Shown: piece after piece, positions 61,841-64,000 of the stretch
How the letters are laid out: each line of letters opens with the position of its first letter
How positions within the stretch are numbered: position 1 is the first letter of the stretch
NCBI RefSeq assembly: GCF_003610355.1
Contig: NZ_RAPY01000001.1
Location: 2,658,500-2,722,499, forward strand
Direction of reading: 5' to 3'
DNA length: 64,000 bases
DNA from: Sphingobacterium detergens
GTDB lineage: Bacteria > Bacteroidota > Bacteroidia > Sphingobacteriales > Sphingobacteriaceae
Notes under the pieces: model-generated
The model's database searches: none
What the model was told of the DNA's origin: nothing
What the model saw: the letters and a program-made list of their open reading frames with translations, nothing else
Translations under genes and position numbers: made by a program

Positions 61841-64000
61841 ATGAAACTCAAAATTAAAGGCGGCATATGTATGCTTGTCTGCTATTTCCTTCTATTCACA
61901 GTTAACGCTGCGACCATATCGGGTAAGGTGACAGATTCAAAAACAAATCAACCGATCGCGGGAGCGACCATATCTTTGCTCCAACTCCGCTCAAGTACCT
62001 CTTCGGATCAACAGGGGCGTTATACATTCAAATCACTGCCCTCGAGTGGACGTTATCTTGTCGAAGTACGTTTTATTGGGTACCAATCGCTGATCAAAAC
62101 GATAGATCTGACATCGGCGGATGTATCGGTCGATTTCGCATTGACAGAAAGTATAATCGAGACAAATGAGGTGGTGGTTACAGGTACACTTGTGACTGCG
62201 CAAAGCCGTCGCAACAGTACCTCTGTCTCTGTTATTTCCAAAGACGAATTACAGGGTGGTGCGACAAATCTGATCGACGCACTAGCCCGTCAGGTACCTG
62301 GTTTAAGTCAGATTACAACAGGACAGGGTATTTCCAAACCTGTCATCCGCGGTCTTGGTTATAACCGTGTTGTCACCGTCAATGATGGTGTGAAGCAAAT
62401 GGGCCAACAATGGGGTGACGAACATGGTATCGAGATCGACCAAAATCAGCCCGACCGGGTAGAGGTACTTCGGGGTGCAGCTTCGTTGATGTACGGATCT
62501 GATGCCATCGGTGGTGTGATTAATATCCTCGAGCCCAGCGTTCCCACTGCAGGTGAAATAAAAGGCGAACTGCTATCTAGTTATTCAACCAACAATGGAC
62601 TCACCAACAACTCGCTCATGCTTACAGGCAATGAAAACGGCTTTGTATGGCGCGGACGTGGATCTTATCAAAATGCGTATTCCTACAATACACCAGCAGG
62701 GCGCTATATCAATAGTGGTTTTAATAACACCAGCTTCAGTGGTATGCTGGGTTTAAATAAGCAATGGGGATATTCACACCTTAATTTTTCCTACCTCAAA
62801 AATAATATTGGTTTTTACGATGGTGAAGTCGGCGATCCATTATACAATGAATCTAAAAGCCGGACATTGGATTTCCCCAAACAGGATATCCGCCATTATA
62901 AGCTCGCACTCAATAATAATTTTGTGATTGGCTCAGGAAATTTAAAACTGGACCTGGGCTACCAGAAAAATCAACGTCGCGAACTTGAAGAAGCGACACC
63001 TTCCCTATTTTTTGATTTAAATACCTACTCCCTTGATGCGAAATATTACCTCGCTGAAAGAAACGGCTGGCAGCATGTCGTTGGTATCAGTGCCAGTCAG
63101 GAGCATAGTGTCAACAAGGGTGTTGAATTTCTGATTCCTGCTTATGACCAGGTCGAATTGGGCGTTTTTGGTTATGCCAAGAAAACCTGGGGCGATAACA
63201 CCTTCAATATGGGACTACGCTACGATTATGTCAATAGCAAGGGCAAACAGCTTTTCGTTGAGGATGAGGAGCAATTTCCGGGTTTTAAAAATAAATTCAG
63301 CAATATTAGCGGTGCTTTAGGTTTTACACATAGTTTCAGCGAAGATTTCAACTTCAAAGCAAATGCCGGATCGGCCTTCAGAGCACCTAACCCGGCAGAA
63401 TTGGGTTCTAACGGCGTACACGAAGGTACATCACGCTACGAAATCGGTAATGAAAATCTGAAAGCAGAACGTAGTTTCCAAGCGGATGCAACCCTTGAAT
63501 TTGGACATAGCATCGTCACCGGTAGTATCGGGATCTATGAAAATTATATTCATAATTTTATCTATGCTTCAGCAAAAAAGGGCGATACAAAAACCATCGT
63601 TGATGAGGACAATAATGAACAGACTTATGATGTTTATCGTTACGGTCAGGTAAATGCCAATCTTTATGGTTTTGAGGGAAGTCTAAACTTCCATCCGCTG
63701 AACTGGGTACACTTGGACAACACCTTTACCTATACCCATGCACAAAACAGGACTTTTGATAGGCCCTTAGCATTGATTCCGGCAGGTGTTTTACACAACA
63801 CACTACGCCTTGAGCCCAAAATAAATGGATTACATGCTTTTTATGTATCGGTAGGTTTAGACAATTATTTTAAACAGAATCGCGTTGACGAAACTTTTGA
63901 AACAGCAGCAGATTCGTATTCATTGATCAATGCCGGAATAGGCACTACCTTACATTTAGGAAAACAACAAGTGAAGCTGTACGCTACTGCGTCTAATCTC
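61841..64000 (+). CDS. TonB-dependent receptor, 3' end outside the window (metal type likely)
   Basis: The first 720 residues of a TonB-dependent outer-membrane receptor; the frame continues past the right edge. Signal peptide to about residue 23 (TVNAAT), carboxypeptidase-like domain (25-105), then a plug with ETNEVVVTGTLVTAQSR and the segment VIRGLGYNRVVTVNDGVKQMGQQWGDEHG (about 167-195), whose RGLG and D-H pattern resembles ZnuD-like zinc receptors, and VEVLRGAASLMYGSDAIGGVINI (about 207-229). It has no SusD partner and is a typical single receptor rather than a glycan importer. The preceding His/Cys-rich protein supports a metal role. Zinc, copper or a metal complex cannot be decided. Confidence 0.88.
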   Translation, partial: MKLKIKGGICMLVCYFLLFTVNAATISGKVTDSKTNQPIAGATISLLQLRSSTSSDQQGRYTFKSLPSSGRYLVEVRFIGYQSLIKTIDLTSADVSVDFALTESIIETNEVVVTGTLVTAQSRRNSTSVSVISKDELQGGATNLIDALARQVPGLSQITTGQGISKPVIRGLGYNRVVTVNDGVKQMGQQWGDEHGIEIDQNQPDRVEVLRGAASLMYGSDAIGGVINILEPSVPTAGEIKGELLSSYSTNNGLTNNSLMLTGNENGFVWRGRGSYQNAYSYNTPAGRYINSGFNNTSFSGMLGLNKQWGYSHLNFSYLKNNIGFYDGEVGDPLYNESKSRTLDFPKQDIRHYKLALNNNFVIGSGNLKLDLGYQKNQRRELEEATPSLFFDLNTYSLDAKYYLAERNGWQHVVGISASQEHSVNKGVEFLIPAYDQVELGVFGYAKKTWGDNTFNMGLRYDYVNSKGKQLFVEDEEQFPGFKNKFSNISGALGFTHSFSEDFNFKANAGSAFRAPNPAELGSNGVHEGTSRYEIGNENLKAERSFQADATLEFGHSIVTGSIGIYENYIHNFIYASAKKGDTKTIVDEDNNEQTYDVYRYGQVNANLYGFEGSLNFHPLNWVHLDNTFTYTHAQNRTFDRPLALIPAGVLHNTLRLEPKINGLHAFYVSVGLDNYFKQNRVDETFETAADSYSLINAGIGTTLHLGKQQVKLYATASNL

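Overview
The window looks like a chromosome segment of a Bacteroidota bacterium, most likely Sphingobacteriaceae and probably Sphingobacterium. The basis is three SusC/SusD polysaccharide-utilisation loci (PULs), Bacteroidota-only families (DUF4783, DUF5362, DUF4959/DUF5000, DUF4998, DKNYY), the plsY-nadC-DUF4783 neighbourhood, and promoters of the Bacteroidota type (TTTG about 20 nt before TAnnTTTG). Genus level is inference. I see no tRNA, rRNA, transposase, integrase or cas gene.

Layout. 1-17436 (minus strand): PUL 1, one long operon in transcription order susC, susD, DUF4959/DUF5000 lipoprotein, DUF4998 lipoprotein, clan GH-D glycosidase, GntR-type regulator, sodium/solute symporter, GH95 fucosidase, GH36 alpha-galactosidase and a sialate-O-acetylesterase cut by the window edge. 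Its promoter overlaps a cluster of short repeats that look like an operator. The gene set points to an acetylated glycan carrying alpha-galactose and alpha-fucose. 17605-19856: a small unknown gene, a strictly 11-bp-phased repeat array, and a 13-repeat DKNYY protein. 19953-32397 (minus): PUL 2, with a LytS/LytR-like two-component pair, GH105, GH31, susC, susD, a lipoprotein and a PL6 polysaccharide lyase. A near-identical 30-bp element lies before both the GH105-GH31 unit and susC, so both are probably co-regulated. 32522-38421 (minus): NIPSNAP protein, acyltransferase, then the 5-oxoprolinase operon pxpB-pxpC-pxpA with an NRAMP-like transporter.

38422-40989 is the oddest stretch: a 26-27 unit array of a quasi-palindromic octamer repeated every 21 bp without a single indel, then a gene-poor region, an unknown protein, and an 18-bp perfect inverted repeat running into further 11-bp-phased repeats. 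40990-46945 holds an unknown lipoprotein, an Oar-like TonB-dependent protein and a DUF5362 membrane protein. 47514-55623 (plus) is PUL 3: susC, susD and two surface lipoproteins related to those of PUL 1, with no enzyme. 55785-61114 is housekeeping: M48 peptidase, plsY, nadC, DUF4783, and divergent gpmI with a lipoprotein gene whose signal-peptide codons contain the gpmI terminator. 61266-64000 is a His/Cys-rich small protein followed by a TonB-dependent receptor cut by the right edge, probably for a metal.

The most unusual material is not protein coding: three helically phased repeat arrays (21 bp at 38.5-39.1 kb, 11 bp at 18.2-18.4 kb, 11 bp at 40.6-40.7 kb) in the largest gene-free gaps.
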